A DNA stretch of 64,000 bases, from positions 124,001 through 188,000 of the forward strand of contig JACTAT010000115.1 of assembly GCA_014526335.1 (NCBI GenBank), in the 5' to 3' direction. Positions 23,701 to 36,465 of this stretch are shown in pieces. The translations under genes were made by a program, and so were the position numbers. This DNA is from Chrysaora quinquecirrha. Taxonomy: Eukaryota > Cnidaria > Scyphozoa > Semaeostomeae > Pelagiidae. Each line of letters begins with the position of its first letter. The stretch's first letter is position 1. The notes under the pieces were generated by a model. That model was not told the DNA's origin. It saw only the letters and a program-made list of their open reading frames with translations, and did no database searches.

Positions 23701-26081
23701 TTATTCAATGCTTAGGATCTCAATCGCCAGTTTGTTCATACTTTCTGGCTTCAGAAGAACTGGTTCTCAGCCTAGAGCAAATAGGTTGCACAGAATGCAT
23801 TGGTGATTCCCCAAGTGCATTGCTAGTGGTGCAAGAAAAGGCTCCAGTAATTTCCAATGCCCTCTCGATTAGGAAATCAAAAAAAATTGCCTGCCGAGTG
23901 GTTGGAGCTATTGAATACACTGCAGGCTAGAGCTAAAGCCTGTTTTCCTATGGCAGCTCATAAGCTACTGGAAAGTGGCACAATGGTCGAGCGAGGCTTG
24001 AGATATTTCCCTAACTGGCAACCACTTTACATTCGAGGAAAGTACGCCCAGGACTTAAAAATCAAGGCAAAGAATGAGGAATCCAAAAGTTGTACTAAAG
24101 TCCCCGCTAAGAATTCTTTAATGCCTGGACTCTTCACTGTTTATTGTGAGAATGGTACGAAAATGAGAAAATTTCATGAAACGAACATACATTATGCTAT
24201 AAATAATATAGGCAGGCAATTTGTAACAATTCTTTGTAAAAAAATATTTTTGGAAAGGTCAATGTTTCGGCTTCGAAGTGATGGACTGGCATGAATCCTG
24301 TAACATACCTTTTACAATCTTCCGAACAAGACTGCCAAATGGTAAGAATTGGCACTCATTTTAGTTTTTTAAATGACTTGCAATAGGATGGTGAATTCGA
24401 AGTTGATTCAATATCATAATTCTTTCATCTATTGACACCAATTCATTCTGTTCCTTCTTAAACCCCTCAAGTGATAATATACGACAACTCCTGTAATCTA
24501 CATGCATACTGTTTGAATAGAAATCAGGGTTTTTCAAAATGTGTATATTTGCTGTCGACCGATTTCACTGGAAAAATCACAAAGGTAATATTTGTTGAAA
24601 GTTGATTTTTATAAGCAAGCTAGGAACGTCTTGAATTCCCTGAAGTCCACAATGGTGTCACGGGTAAACAAGAGAAAACAATAGTTTAACAATACGGCGA
24701 GTTGAATTTGGATTTGAAAGTGAAGAATTTTCCATCGGATGCTATACTTTCTGCTTTCCCTGGTTGCTGTCAAGGCCACTAAACTCCCTGTAAGGCAAAA
24801 TGTCATTGTAAATAAGTATCTCAAGAGGAAGCACACAACATACGATATAGATATTTAAATTAACGCTGAAGCTCCTGTGAAACTCTCGTATTTGTGCTAA
24901 GAAGTAGTAATTTAGAGCTTGACTTCAAAACCCACATATATGAATAGCATAAATGGACGATGAAGAAGGCAGCAAGAGACAAAATAGAAGAAACAAAGTA
25001 AAACTGTGGCATTACCTTTGAATTTGCTTTGCAATGAAACTGTCTTTGATTCAATTTTTCAATTTTTCAATTTCATTAATTAATCACCCATTTCGGGTCT
25101 AGTAGTTTACAATTTAAACGTAGTTAATTAAAATAAATTTAATTAAATTACGAATTACAAAATTGAGACTACAAGTTAAATATAACAAAACTACAAAGCG
25201 AAATAACTATTCTATATCAATTAACTGTCTGTCTCTATTTACTATAGTAAGCACGGTTTTTAAGAAATGATACTAGATACAGTTTTTCAATAAAAGATAC
25301 TAAATGTAATGATAGCTATTGATCCACGTCTAGGTTTGACAAGTTTATTTTCTTTCACTTTTTTTCTCTCTAATTCGGATAGGTATATAAATCGTGCCAG
25401 ATTTGTCAACATGTTCTTATTTTCAGAATTAAGAATGTTCTTAAATAAGTCTATTTTTTCTCTATTAGTTGAGGATCTGTTTTGGTCTATTTTCAAACCA
25501 ATCTTAGGGAAATATTCTTCTCTTAGCTTTTTATTTGAGGTGCAATCATATAAGAAGTGGATTTCATCATCAATCGGTTTGATGATGATTAATGTAAGGT
25601 CCGCTGCAACCCTTCTCAATTAAATTCTGACTCGACTTGTTTGTGTAGAATATGTTGCCATTCAAAAGTGCCACAAAGAACCTTGCAAGCCTTGCGAAAA
25701 AGGATTATTTATGAGTTCATGATGTCCCAATATGATAAATGTGTTGGATGTAAGCACGTTTTACATTAGCAGGGAAATCAAGACGGTCATACTCTCGTTA
25801 AAAGATCTCTCAAGGTAGTTTGAAAAAGATCCAACTTATGGTCTTTTTTCTGTCACACAGGTTGTGGTCGTAGCTATAACATGTCACTACACCCAAGATT
25901 GAATTCTATAAACAGCCAGATAAACGAGCAGCGAAATGCCGAATTAAAGAGATTGAAGAATCAGCTTACATTGATGGGAGAAAAAAATTTTATTGAGCAT
26001 TGCAAACTATCTTTATGGCATCAAATCTTAGAATGTCAGGAAGAGTACTACCACTATCTAAAGTTGAATAGATTCTTTTAA
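20720..26081 (+). CDS. KDZ-like transposase-family gene, multi-exon
   Basis: Core exons are 22972-23248 (CGTYPEVLLYDATTLGFRR), 23507-24154 (ending LMPGLFTVYCENG), 24258-24341 (QCFGFEVM, HES...IPFTIFRTR), 24472-24584 (VIIYDNSCNLHAYCLNR, VDRFHWKNH) and 25861-26081 (GCGRSYNM, INSQINEQRNAELKRLK, stop). The last three introns have GT-AG ends and matching phase 1. The ordered Asp (YDA), Asp (YDN), fH..H..C and Glu (NEQRN) blocks resemble the Kyakuja-Dileera-Zisupton transposases; that assignment is inference. Probable upstream exons lie at about 20720-21009, 21590-21750 and 21944-22138, with an in-frame TAG at 21673. A one-base slip at an A8 tract (23879-23886) breaks exon 23507-24154, and the 23248/23507 junction lacks a clear donor. 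A LINE fragment sits in the last intron. Confidence 0.65.
21146..21218 (+). pseudogene. tRNA-like sequence, pseudo-tRNA or SINE head
   Basis: 73 nt with a perfect 7 bp acceptor pairing (ATGCTTG/CAAGCAT), a 4 bp D stem (ATGT/ACAT) around a loop containing TGG, and a T arm CCAGG-TTCGAAT-CCGGG with one mismatch, containing the exact GGTTCGAATCC B box. The anticodon stem pairs badly and position 33 is not T, so a working tRNA is unlikely. It lies in an intron or upstream part of the KDZ-like gene. Confidence 0.45.
21383..21580 (+). repeat. dispersed repeat, copy 1
   Basis: Shares an ordered series of phrases with 44375-44675 on the same strand: TGAAAGTTTCTT-AGAGTTTCTT, AATGATGTTC, AAAAAATTCCAGTACT-GAGTTTC, GTCTGGATTT-TATAAAG. 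Overall similarity is moderate, so it is an old interspersed repeat. Confidence 0.6.
25287..25640 (-). mobile_element. LINE C-terminal fragment
   Basis: The open frame contains DDEIHFLYDCTSNKKLREEYF and ends with NMLTNLARFIYLSELERKK, the cysteine-containing C-terminal signature of many invertebrate LINE polyproteins (E-DE-HFL--C). It is inserted in the last intron of the KDZ-like gene, antisense to it. No RT core is present. Confidence 0.6.
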
Positions 26082-27639
26082 CAAGGATGTAAACATATAA
26101 CGATAATCTACCAAGTTCTGCCATATATTTGTCTTTTATATTTGGCATCAATGTCATCAGTGTTTCCACCACTCCTGATGAAGAACTGTGAACAAAATTA
26201 TAATTTTATTTCCTGTTTCTACTTTGTGCTTCTAGGAGTAGGTAACAGGTACATATATGATTCAAATGAAATACTTGTTAAATTAAATCTGGGATGTAAT
26301 GTATGAGCATATAATATAAAAGTTTTAATGTTCTCACAACTGTCGAAGAAGGACCTTTTTAACTGCAATCAATGAAATTCTCTCTTCTCTCTGTGTATCA
26401 GGAATGCAGCTTGCTGTATTGAGAAGAGCGGAGGCTTGTATTAAGTTTTCAATTATTCAACCATAAAAATTGACTGCAGAATTCATATATAGATATGGGT
26501 CAAAATTTGACAAACCGTGATAAAATGTAAATGTAAAATGTAACCGAATTCTACCACTGACATATAAGAACTATTTAAGAACAATACACTCTTTTGTTTT
26601 TAATAAAATATTTTTTTAGAAAGAATTGTTGTTTATTAATTGCTGTTTATTAAGAAGCCATCTGGCGTTTACTGATGCTGTTCTCAGCTCCCTCCTGTCA
26701 TCAGTGAAATACATCTGCATGTGCAAAGAGAATTTGGCACCCTTAAAGATGGCACTGAAGTGTTTCTATGGCAAATGATAGGTAATATATAAATTTTTAA
26801 GGTAACTGAATCGCTGTTTGGTTCCTTTGGATCATTTGATTGAACCTATCTGCATTAGTAAAGTCGTCATTCCTATGAATAATCAATGGATTAAAATTCA
26901 TACTAGAAAGCTAAATATAAATGAGGGCAACAGGTACAAAGTAACATAATATACTATGAAAAGAGATAGTATGCCAATTTTTTAGTATGTAAGTATTCAG
27001 CTATTTATAAGGGATTAGACAATTAAGAATCACTCAGGGTGAAGTTTACACCCTTAGTCATTTTTCTGTCTAATCCCTTATAAACTATCAAACTTTTCAT
27101 TGGTACAAAATCAACATTGTCAAGACTAGAGGCACAAAAATTTACTATTTACTATTGGTATAGCTTAAAACTTCCTAATGAGTTGGCGAATTGATCTGAC
27201 GTTTCTGCATCATTTATGGATTCATCTTCCTCTGGCGAAAAAGTTGATCTTTCTGATCCAGAAATTTTTTCGTTTTCCATGATATTTTCTCCAGATGTGG
27301 ACATTTTCTTTGACGTTTTTCAAGACTTTTTTGCAGCTCACAATACGCAAATATAATCTCTTAACACTGAACAAATCTGTGTTACTACTATGATGTATGT
27401 GATTTACTTGCCCCAGAATCACTTTGTGCACGCTATTTTTATGCATCTGGGGGATTTCAGATGGGGTTAATTTGGGTTATCAACAATTCAAATGGTGATT
27501 TAGCCCCATTTTTCGGTTTCTGCATATTCAAATTACCAAAATACTTGTTATTGTCACATAACTTCATAGGCACTTTAACTAGAAAATCTGTGCCAAGCAA
27601 GAATGAATAATAAAAATTGCGTGCAAATTAGCATTCTAC
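26082..27639. other. no gene; AT-rich with one hairpin
   Basis: Nothing coding is supported after the KDZ-like stop. Short open frames lack motifs. Confidence 0.5.
27004..27084. repeat. nested hairpin (foldback)
   Basis: TTTATAAGGGATTAGACA at 27004-27021 is exactly repeated in reverse complement at 27067-27084. Inside the loop a second inverted pair, GGGTG and CACCC, is separated by 7 nt. It could be a tiny foldback element or the joined termini of a deleted transposon. Confidence 0.75.
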
Positions 27640-28300
27640 AACCCACATCTTCTTGCACCGCTAGTCTGCATATCCACCATAGTCAGAGTCAACTTTTCCA
27701 CAACTTTCTCCAAGCGTTCCAACCAATCCTGTTTCAGTTCACTTGAGATTTTTGAAACTTGAACCAGAGCTAGAGAATAAATGGCCTTGGCATATTTGGT
27801 TTCCATTCATTGGTAATTTTGTTATTTATTTCTTCTCTCTGCGCCAGCTCTAAAGCTTTGTTAAAAGATTTTGCATCTGAAATCAAGATCATTCTTTTCA
27901 ATTCTGTTCAAAGAACATTAACAAGGTGTTCCCTCATGAGTGTATCTTGATGCTAAACAGGCATTTCAGCATATGCTCTTCTGGGGAGTTGTTGGACATC
28001 TCTCCCTAATTCTGCAACTGTTTCTGTTGGATTCTTTTTCATTGAGTATATGTCAGAGTAATAAAATCAGCGTGCCTCCCTAGGCATGAAAATCTTGGAA
28101 AGCTCTTACTTCAGCTTATCAAGTTTACATTGATCATCTGGAGATAATTCATCATAGAACTCGGCACCTCGATCTGTAAGGTATGCCAGAAGAATATCAC
28201 ACTATCGTCTACTGTTCCAATCAGTTTCCTTAGTGACCTGATCAAAAATCAATACGACAACAAACCTCGCCATAGGAATTTGAACAGTAGTTCTCACTAG
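27640..28300 (-). mobile_element. Ty3/Gypsy gag remnant
   Basis: Reading leftwards: FYDELSPDDQCKLDKLK, SMKKNPTETVAELGRDVQQL, RRAYAEMP, HQDTLMREHLVNVL and FNKALELAQREE, the conserved order of Ty3/Gypsy capsid-like Gag. Several in-frame stops (near 28080, 28045, 27955 and 27905) show it is dead. No LTR was recognised. Confidence 0.6.
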
Positions 28301-28525
28301 CAAAGGTGTTCAGGGCTTGTATGGTACGAAGACGTAGTAAACAAGGACGAACAATGTATGAAGGCAAATCAACTTCGTTTTGCACAACATTCAATAAAAA
28401 AGCTTGCTACAATGTTTATGACTCCAAGCAGACCAGGCATCACTGCAAAGGCAGCACACCCGTCAGCTCCTAGATATCTGAAAACTGCAAATCATTCAAA
28501 TGCTTATAATTATCTTTTACATTCT

Positions 28526-29620
28526 CTATGTGCATGTTTCTATGCTACCAATATTATCAACGACATAGGCCTTAATATCTACAGCCTTCTTACCCTTATC
28601 TTCCACATTCTGTATACTTAAATTAGCAATATACCTACATTCTAGCTTAGCCTCGCTGTTTCCAAAAGCCTTCATTTCAAGTTTCTCTCCTTCCACAACT
28701 CTGGCATTCATGTCCTCCACTAACTTAGAGGTAACAAAGGACCTTTGGCTCCCGCTGTCAAACATCACTTGTACTTTCCTTCCCTGCACAAGAGCCTGAG
28801 CAGTCTGCAAAGCCACACTCCAACTACAACCTACACTGGCAATGCAAGGCATGTCATTAGTGCTTTGCACTTCTGCTGGCAAGGGTGTAGCTGGCTGAGC
28901 TCTTGCTTAACCTGTGGAAGAAATTTCAGTACATAATGATGTATGGTGTTTACTTTAACACAAGCTACACAACTTCTCACTCCTACACTCCAAGGCACGG
29001 TGCCCTTTCTTTAAACAGATACAACAAAGATTTGCCAGCAGATATATAATTCGCAGTTGTCAAGGAAAATCGTCCAATAACATTTTTGCTGGCTCTTCCA
29101 ACATGGATCTTAGATAAGAAAACTTGTCGACATCAGAAAGATCTTAATTTGTATCTACTGTGCTTGAAAACATGTCCCAAAATTCTTGCCAATCGTATGG
29201 CTTACCTGAAAACTTCTTAATTTCCAACTTTGGCAGTTTAGCCTTTACTTTCTTCCTTGAAGTAGAAGATCCTTCTTCTCTGCCGCTGCTTCCATTCGAA
29301 ATAGCTAATTGAAGTGACTCGTTTAATGCCGTTCTACTTCGCAAACCTCCTTGTTCCTGCTGTTCTTCTTCAAATTCCTCTACAGGCAGAAGTGCAGTAT
29401 TTCCTTTCGCTCTGATCTCACTTGATTTGTTAACCTCTGCAACGCAGGCTTGCTCGTTGTTTTCTCCATCGTCAGCACTCATCAACTCGAGAATTTGATT
29501 GTCTAAACTTTCCAATTTCTCGAATTTGCTGCTCAATTCTTTTTGAAGGACTTTCAAAGTCTTCTTGTCAGGACTTTCTTGTCCAGCTAACAGCTTGCTG
29601 ATCTGGTTTGAAATTCTCAT
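28526..29620 (-). mobile_element. BEL/Pao fragment: gag N-terminus, zinc knuckle, protease
   Basis: 29620-29144 encodes a coiled-coil, acidic Gag start ending LPKLEIKKFSGKPYDWQEFW (DUF1759-type). About 29030-28985 has a CCHC knuckle CCICLKKGHRALEC. 28882-28526 has VQVMFDSGSQRSFV, the active-site Asp of the retroviral-like protease. Most of Gag between the two parts is deleted, and RT and LTRs are absent. It is a different subfamily copy from the one at 33.5-38.8 kb. Confidence 0.75.
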
Positions 29621-29829
29621 TACAACTCCAGTAGTTCGGTGGACAAATTGTAGTGAAAAACCTTCGCTGCTTGTTTTTCTATTTCACTAATTCACAGAGA
29701 ATATTTTGCGACAAAAATGAATGTGACATTTCATCACAAAATGAAAATATTAGCTGACATCTATGGAAGTAAACAACATAAAGTTTTTCAGAAGCAAAAT
29801 TTGCCAGTTTAAAAGAAAAATAGAATACT

Positions 29830-30836
29830 ATGCTACCTGGATTCCATGACTGGTTCAAAGAGAAACGAATTACTTTGTTTATAGAGTCTATCGTCAGATC
29901 ACCTCTAGACAGAGCTACACTCGGAAATTCATTTTACAACAATCGGCTTGAAGTCCTTCACAAATTGCAAAAAAAAACGAGGAAGGGAAGATTGAGCATG
30001 AAGTTTGCCAAATTAGCAAAGCCCTTGAAGAGTGGACAAAGTCGTAGAATAGATAGGCTGTCTGGGCTATTTATGGAGATGGCAAACATAAGCTTGTGCC
30101 TTTGAGACTCCCAAGTGGTTCCGATGGAATGAGCAGCTAAGAAAACAGCATATAGCTTCGTTCATGCAGTTTACCCCCAAACCAAGTGAGCTGTACAGCA
30201 AACAAAAGCATGCAGGTTTAAAAGGCAGTGGTAACACCAAACCCTGACGGGGTCACATTAAACCAGATCTTTTTATAAACCCTTTTGAGGATGTCTTCCC
30301 AACTGTAAAGGAGAGTACATGCAGCCTTTGACACTTCTGTCAGACCCAACTGTAGAACCTCAAGTGACCCTGAGCCAAACCAAAATTGTGACACCACTGA
30401 AAATACAGAAGATTGCTAATGACAGGTATGCTGCTTCAAAAGTTTTTGGTGATGAACGAGATGAAGAAGAGAAGGATGTGGATATGGATCACTTGAATCC
30501 TTCAAGAGAAATTGATTACAAAGATTACAAGCTTGTGCACCGAAAGGACAAAAAAAACTGCCCAGTTAAAGTTTCAGGATGTGAAAATTGTAAGATATCA
30601 TTTAACCACTTGGATGTTGTTCTTGTTCCTACTACAGGAATTCGGGAATATACAGATAAAAATGGTAGAGAGCGCAAGAAATCCGGAAATGTTTTCATTA
30701 CTTGAAGAAATGTCTTGAAGAGTATGACTCTCTGTTTACCTTCAAAAAAGTAGTTGTTCTAAGAAAAACTCTTAAGTATCTAAAGCCAAATGCGTTAGAG
30801 AAATTCAAGAAACAGGGGCTGAAGATTGAAATGTAA
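29830..30836 (+). pseudogene. decayed repetitive ORF with C-x2-C zinc-like motif, unassigned family
   Basis: The first part reads PGFHDWFKEKR and LGNSFYNNRLEVLHK. The last part (from 30319) has CPVKVSGCENCKISF, VVLVPTTGIREYTDKNGR and KSGNVFI, then continues in another frame (YLKKCLEEYDSLFTF) to a stop at about 30836. I recognise the CP-V--C--CK...TTG-REYTD...GNV block as the C-terminus of a repetitive protein family in cnidarian genomes, probably transposon-derived; function is unknown. Frame changes near 30105, 30250 and 30700 break this copy. Confidence 0.5.
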
Positions 30837-31792
30837 CAGAAAAAGTAAAACAAAACCACTAAAACTACAACCACTAGGTACATCCCAAAATGCTGACGTT
30901 TTTTTCTACATTTTACTCAGATACATTGTTGTTTTGTTTTTATATTTTTACTTAGATATACTGCATTAGTGGACAACTGTTTCAAAATTTATCTTCTGGC
31001 TATCTAAGGGATGAGTACTGCAGGATTGCCCCTTGGAAGAAATTCCAAGTATCACTCCCAGGGATAACTCCTTTCTGTACTTCATGCTTGTTTGCCTAGA
31101 TGCTCCATATTTTTTATAGAATATGCCTCTGTCCTCGCTTTATACTCAATATTGAATAACAAAATGACAATATACTATAATGCTTAGAAAACTGTTTAAT
31201 TAATCTCAAGGGGAAGGCAAAGAAATTAATCCAAAAACGATTTTAATCCCCAGCCTAACTTTTATGGTATAAATTCTGTATAGATGCCCCCTTGTTGTTT
31301 CTCCAGCTCCTCACAACTTTTTGCCAAGACTGGACTTGTACTCCAAAAGAAAGGACTGAAGATAAAACAATAGAACAATAGAGCAATTCCTTTAGATTAT
31401 TTGCCCCCCTAGTTTTATCCCCTTAAAGAAAGCGCTGTTAAAATGGGCAGTATATTAAAAATTTGGAGACTATTTGGATTACACACCGTCATTCATCATC
31501 TACACCAGCAGCAATCCTTTAACATATGAAGTACCCTCCGCAAAACTCATACCCTGGGTACCAGAACCTACCTGCCTCTGAATAATAACAAAATCCAAAC
31601 AAAAAAAAAGGAGAGAGAGAGCAAGAGAGGCTCTGGGCTAGACAATACACAATCTGGCTCTGGATAATTTTTCATGATTCTTGATTGAACTGTCAGTGAT
31701 GGATCATGGATCATGATTTTAGTGATTCACTGTTTGAACAGATCGAGTAGGTCACAGTTGGGTTGACTTTTTTGACTACAATTTTTCTATAA
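30837..31792. other. no gene seen
   Basis: AT-rich with a short (GA)n tract near 31611-31630. Nothing else is supported. Confidence 0.5.
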
Positions 31793-31977
31793 ATGGCGGT
31801 CACGCCTAATAAAGTATACCCAAAGAAATTTCTACCTGATTCCAGCTGTCGTTTTTGTGATTTTGATTTGATTGAAAATAACAAAAAGCCAGGGTATAAT
31901 ATTTTTGAGAATCACGGCAGATTATCTTTAAAAGCGGCAGAATTTCAAGCATTAATTAACAAAGTGGTAGGATGTGA

Positions 31978-32996
31978 GATAACAATAATTATAATAATAA
32001 TGACTTTATTATAGTGTCAGTGGATTTAGCATTATTGCTAATTGGGGACTCTATTTACATACTATTTACTATTTTAATTCTACACTGTGCACTTCATACA
32101 TTGTCATTTATTATGCCTCGAGGACCTTGATGCCTCGAGGTCCTTTTCTCTAATGCAATTGCGAAATTATCAATACTTTGGCTAGTTCTTTCTTCTTTAT
32201 TTAATTTTGACCGTAAAAAGGGCCCTAGGTACCTCAATGAATGTTTTCCATACTTAACTGTATTAAATCTAGGAATGGTAAAGTCTGCATTTCTTAGATC
32301 ATGTTGCTTATTCGGTATTTCAAATAAATCATCAATGTACTTGAAACTCATGTCATGTTTCACTTTGTACATCATGATTGCAATATTTTGTAATCTTTGA
32401 TTGTTTGGTGTTTGCAACTTCCCGTGTCCTAAGAGTTCACTGTAGGAACTATGCTTGTCACAATAGACTGCTCTCAGTGCTCTCTCTTGAACTCTTTCCA
32501 GCTTACATTTATCTGATGCCTTACAAAAATGCCAAACAGTATCGCAATAGGTTAGGTGTGGTAATATTGCTTTCTTGTACCAAAGGAATTTTGTCTCAGT
32601 AGGTATCAGATTGCAGAGTCTAAATATTAACCCGACTTTCTGACTAGCCTTTGTGGATACATTCTTTATATGCTCAGTAAAGTCCAATCTGTCATCAATG
32701 CTAACCCGTAGCAATTTCATTGAGCTGGTTTGTTCAATTTCCATTTCATTTCATTTACAATCTCCTCATCATTTGGTTTGTTTTCCCTGCTAACCATTGC
32801 TTTATTGGCAATTAAAAAGTTATCCTGGTACCATTTCGATGCATTTTCTATATCCCTGTTCAGTTCTTTCTACACTTCTGGAATGGATTTCCCAGACACA
32901 AACAACTGATGATCATCTGCATACATGCTTATTTCACAGCTTTTTATCTTATATGTCATGTCATTTTGGAATATGTTCCATAACAATGGACGAAAT
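31978..32996 (-). mobile_element. 5'-truncated LINE inserted in the DUF6589 exon
   Basis: The RT motif MYADDHQLFVSG lies near 32905. The C-terminal part at 32744-32094 reads LLRVSIDDRLDFTEHI, ILPHLTYCDTVWHFC and ERVQERALRAVY, the thumb and C-terminus of a CR1/L2-like RT. One in-frame TAG lies in the upstream part near 32870. The 3' end (31980-32013) is an ATT-rich microsatellite-like tail. Its two ends coincide with the break in the host exon, showing insertion after the host gene was in place. Confidence 0.75.
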
Positions 32997-33476
32997 TAGG
33001 AGCCTTAGGATCACAATTTGTCATCAGTGTCATGCAAAAGTTGCCATACCAAAATCAAGAGGTATTCAAAGGTCTTTGATGAAATAGAACATTTTAAAAA
33101 CAGAGTTATAAATTCTAAAAACCGTATTGATGAAGAAACTGAACAACATGCCGTTTGTGAAGAATCAAAAGATGTTCAAGTTCACCACACCAATCGGGAC
33201 TTAGGTTTAAGCAAGTAACACGTCAAAAAATATTTCTCTTGACCCCCGATCCATTCTTCAAACATCAGTGGAAATACACCTGATGAGAATAGTCTGCCGT
33301 TCAAGAACTTGACTGACAGCAAGATTTGTGAAGAGTCGGCTATTGGTGCAATTGGCAAAAAAAATGTAGCAGTGTTGAGGTAGGTACTGTAAATCATAAA
33401 ATTTCTTTTCAATCATGATGGAAATGATGTTATAGTAACAATAAATTGGATTTTCATGATTTTTGTTTTAATCCCC

Positions 33477-33740
33477 TGTTTTGTGAAGTCAGATTCGAAG
33501 CAGTGAGAAGAACATGGATTACATTATATATATATTCATAACATAACAAAACATCTGAATAAGTATGATAAAGTATACCTAAAATATTGACAGATTTACG
33601 TTTTGTGTTCATGACACGTTTTATTCATGACAGTTTAAGCATCTGGTATCTAGTTACATGGCATGCAATCAACATGATTATAGTTCTAGAGGCCTGGCTC
33701 TAGTTAAGTACAAGGTTACAAGGTACAGATCTTTACAACA
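33477..33740 (-). repeat. 3' LTR of the BEL element
   Basis: Sense strand starts TGTTGTAAAGATCTGTACC and ends CTTCACAAAACA. It differs from the other LTR by scattered substitutions and lacks a ~20 bp GTACAAAGTTACAA-type partial duplication present in the 5' LTR. Confidence 0.9.
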
Positions 33741-34087
33741 CACTCCCACGATTTGCTTCGCTACAATGAGACCAAATCTGGCTAAATAACAAGTTAACTT
33801 AAAAATTAACATTACCAACAAGATTAAAATATTGATTAATGCTTATCTCTGCGTTTCATGTCAGCAATGACGGCAGTGGTGTGCTTGGGCCGCGAGGCGA
33901 CTGGGGCGGATGCATGCACACGCGATGGAGGTGGGGACGATGGAACTTGATTTGCACCTTGCATGTTGCGACAGCAACCAGAAGGATTAGAAACAGAAAT
34001 ATGTATCTCTAAAGGTATAAGATGTTGCAATGCTCTATTAAATACCTTCCTTTTACCTTCAGGTGTTACAACTTGTACCTTTGCAGC

Positions 34088-36379
34088 TCACACAGTACCA
34101 TCTTTCCCTTTCAACAGTTCCAAAACCCTGCACATTTTCGAAAACGCTCTTTTTTCATGATCTTTTCCAAGAATGAAAATATCTCCAATATTAATATTTG
34201 CATCTTTACGAGTATGCTTAGGACGATACGCCTCTAAAAGATTTAAAAGATACTCATTTCTCCTTCTAGTTGAGAATTGACTGAGAGTTCTCCTATTGTA
34301 GCGTGCCCTTTTAGATAGAGATTCATATGTGCTCAAAACTTCATAATGTCCGTCGTGTGGCATCATGTTAAGGTTTCTTCCATTGATCATCTGCGAAGGA
34401 GTGAGGGGATATGAAATACCCTCTTTATCATTGAAGACATATGTCAATGGACGAGCATTATACAGTTTCAATTTCCGTCAGAATTGTCTGTAATTCTGGA
34501 TAGCTTAACGAGGCTCGACCAATATTTTTAATGAAACAACGCTTGGTTATGCGAATCATGCTCTCCCACATTCCTCATTGCCATGGGGCAAGTTCCACTA
34601 CTAGTTCTAAATGGACTGCCCTTGTAGAGGCACATGTGAACAAAGAAACGTAGGCTTTTGTATCCTGTTTGTCTGAAACCATCAAAGGTCCGGCAAAATC
34701 TACGCCTGTGTTTACAAATGGTGGGCCATCGTTGACTCTGAATTCCGGTAACTTCTCACAAAACACTGAGTTGTACGGCAAACCTTCTAATCGTTTGCAT
34801 AGCATAGATCTGCGAATTAATTTCTTAAGTTTTTCTCTGCCACGTAAGACCCAATACTTCCGGAGCAGTAATTTCAATGTTTCTCTTATTCCGTTGTGGA
34901 ACACTTTATTGTGGCAATCATGTATGAGAAGTTCAGAATACCAACATTTTGATGGCAGCAGCATAGGTGTCTTACTTGATTCTGAAAGTGAAGCCTTATT
35001 AATTCGAGTCTTGCATCTTAAGACACCGTTCTTGTCCAAGAACAAATTGAACTGGTTAACATACAATGGAGGCTTAGCCTTGGACTTTGACACTAAGTAA
35101 CCAATTTCATTCAAGAAAGCCTCTCTCTGGGTCGATGTGATTAATACCCTTTCTGAGTTTTCTAGCTCTGATGCACTTACTTTCGGTTCTCTATTCATTT
35201 GACCTTTACCGATTGCCGATTTGAAATTTGAAATGGATCTAAGAACCCATGATACTATACATAGAACCTTATTCTTATCACTATAACGGTCTATACTTAA
35301 TATATCTTGAATACGAGGCTGAGTATATGCTTCTGTTAACATTGCATGGGTTACCTTTTGCTCTCGTTTTAACTTTTCCTTCATTGCTCCTTCGATTTCT
35401 TTCTCACTAGTAGAAGGTGCCTTAGGCCACGTTGTATACGATTGATCGTCTTCAGCTACTTTAGCTTTCTTAAGAGTGCTTTGCTGCGAAATCCCCATTT
35501 TGGATTTCTTAATTTCCTGCAGAAGATTCTTGTAATTTGAGATCCATTTACGAAGGTAAAAACCTCCTTGCAACATAATATCTTTGGCGTCTCTGTACAC
35601 TTTTAATGCTTCTTCTGCGGTTTCAACTGAATATGACAGGTCATCAGCGTAAAGCCTATCAAGAATTTTGACGACATGTGGGCTGACCTCGGTCAAATCA
35701 CTAATGTAGTTTCACCTAAAATCGCTGGACTACACGTGAGCCCAAAGACCAAACGACAAAACCGATATTGAACAATAGAGGGCTTGTCTTTCGAGATATC
35801 ATCAAACCAGAGGAATCTTAAAAAATCTCTGTCATCCTCACGAATCCCTATTTGTAAAAATGCAGCCTCAATATCTGCTGTAACGGCTGTTGCATGTACC
35901 CTAAAACGCAAAAGGGTTTCAAAAAGCAAGGGCATGTAATTATTTCCAACGTCCAACCGGTCATTTAGAGACAAAGAGGTCGGATTGGACTTGGCAGACC
36001 CATCAAACATAACACGCAGCTTGGTTGTTTTTCTGTCACTTCTAACAACTCCAAAATGACACAGAAAGTGAGAGTTTTCAGCCTTTTCCTCTCCTATGGG
36101 AACCTTCTCAATTATCCCTTTGGATAACTGGTCCTTAAAAATTGCATCATATTGCTGTAAAATTTCCAGATTGCTCTTTCACTTACGATACAAGGAATTA
36201 ACATGATTAAAACACATTTTATAATCAGTAGGCAACGAATCATCAATAGTTTCCTTCCAAGGAAAGCTTACATCGTATCTCTTGTCTTTTTCGATGAATT
36301 CAATTTTTGTTTTGCTTGACACTTTGCTTTCTGTCAGTTTCCCATCTGTATAATCATCGCTTTCAGTCAAGCCTAACAA
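34088..36379 (-). pseudogene. BEL pol: RT and integrase regions
   Basis: 36379-36179 is the pre-RT region. 36010-35693 carries RT VTADIEAAFLQIGIREDD, and after a frame change the polymerase motif YADDLSYSVE (about 35645). TTWPKAPSTSEKE follows at once and then WVLRSISNF, so the RNase H domain is deleted. The integrase zinc domain (HDCHNKVFHNGI, then a C-x2-C-like site degraded to MLCKRL) and VNTGVDFAGPL (first catalytic Asp) are present. The text then jumps from HLELVVEL to APWQ, stop (TGA at about 34577) and GMWESM. About 100 residues holding the other catalytic acids are missing. The C-terminal DUF5641-like part is at 34471-34088. Confidence 0.8.
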
Positions 36380-36465
36380 TTTTGTTTCTAGAACTGCTGT
36401 AATGACTCTGTAATTTCTGTAACGTCATTAATTACTTATTCCTTTGAGGGAATAACATCTAAGAC

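Noticed and set aside
31978..32014. Poly-isoleucine end of the open frame at 31793
   Set aside because: It is the ATT-rich 3' tail of the inserted LINE read through in frame, not part of the host protein.
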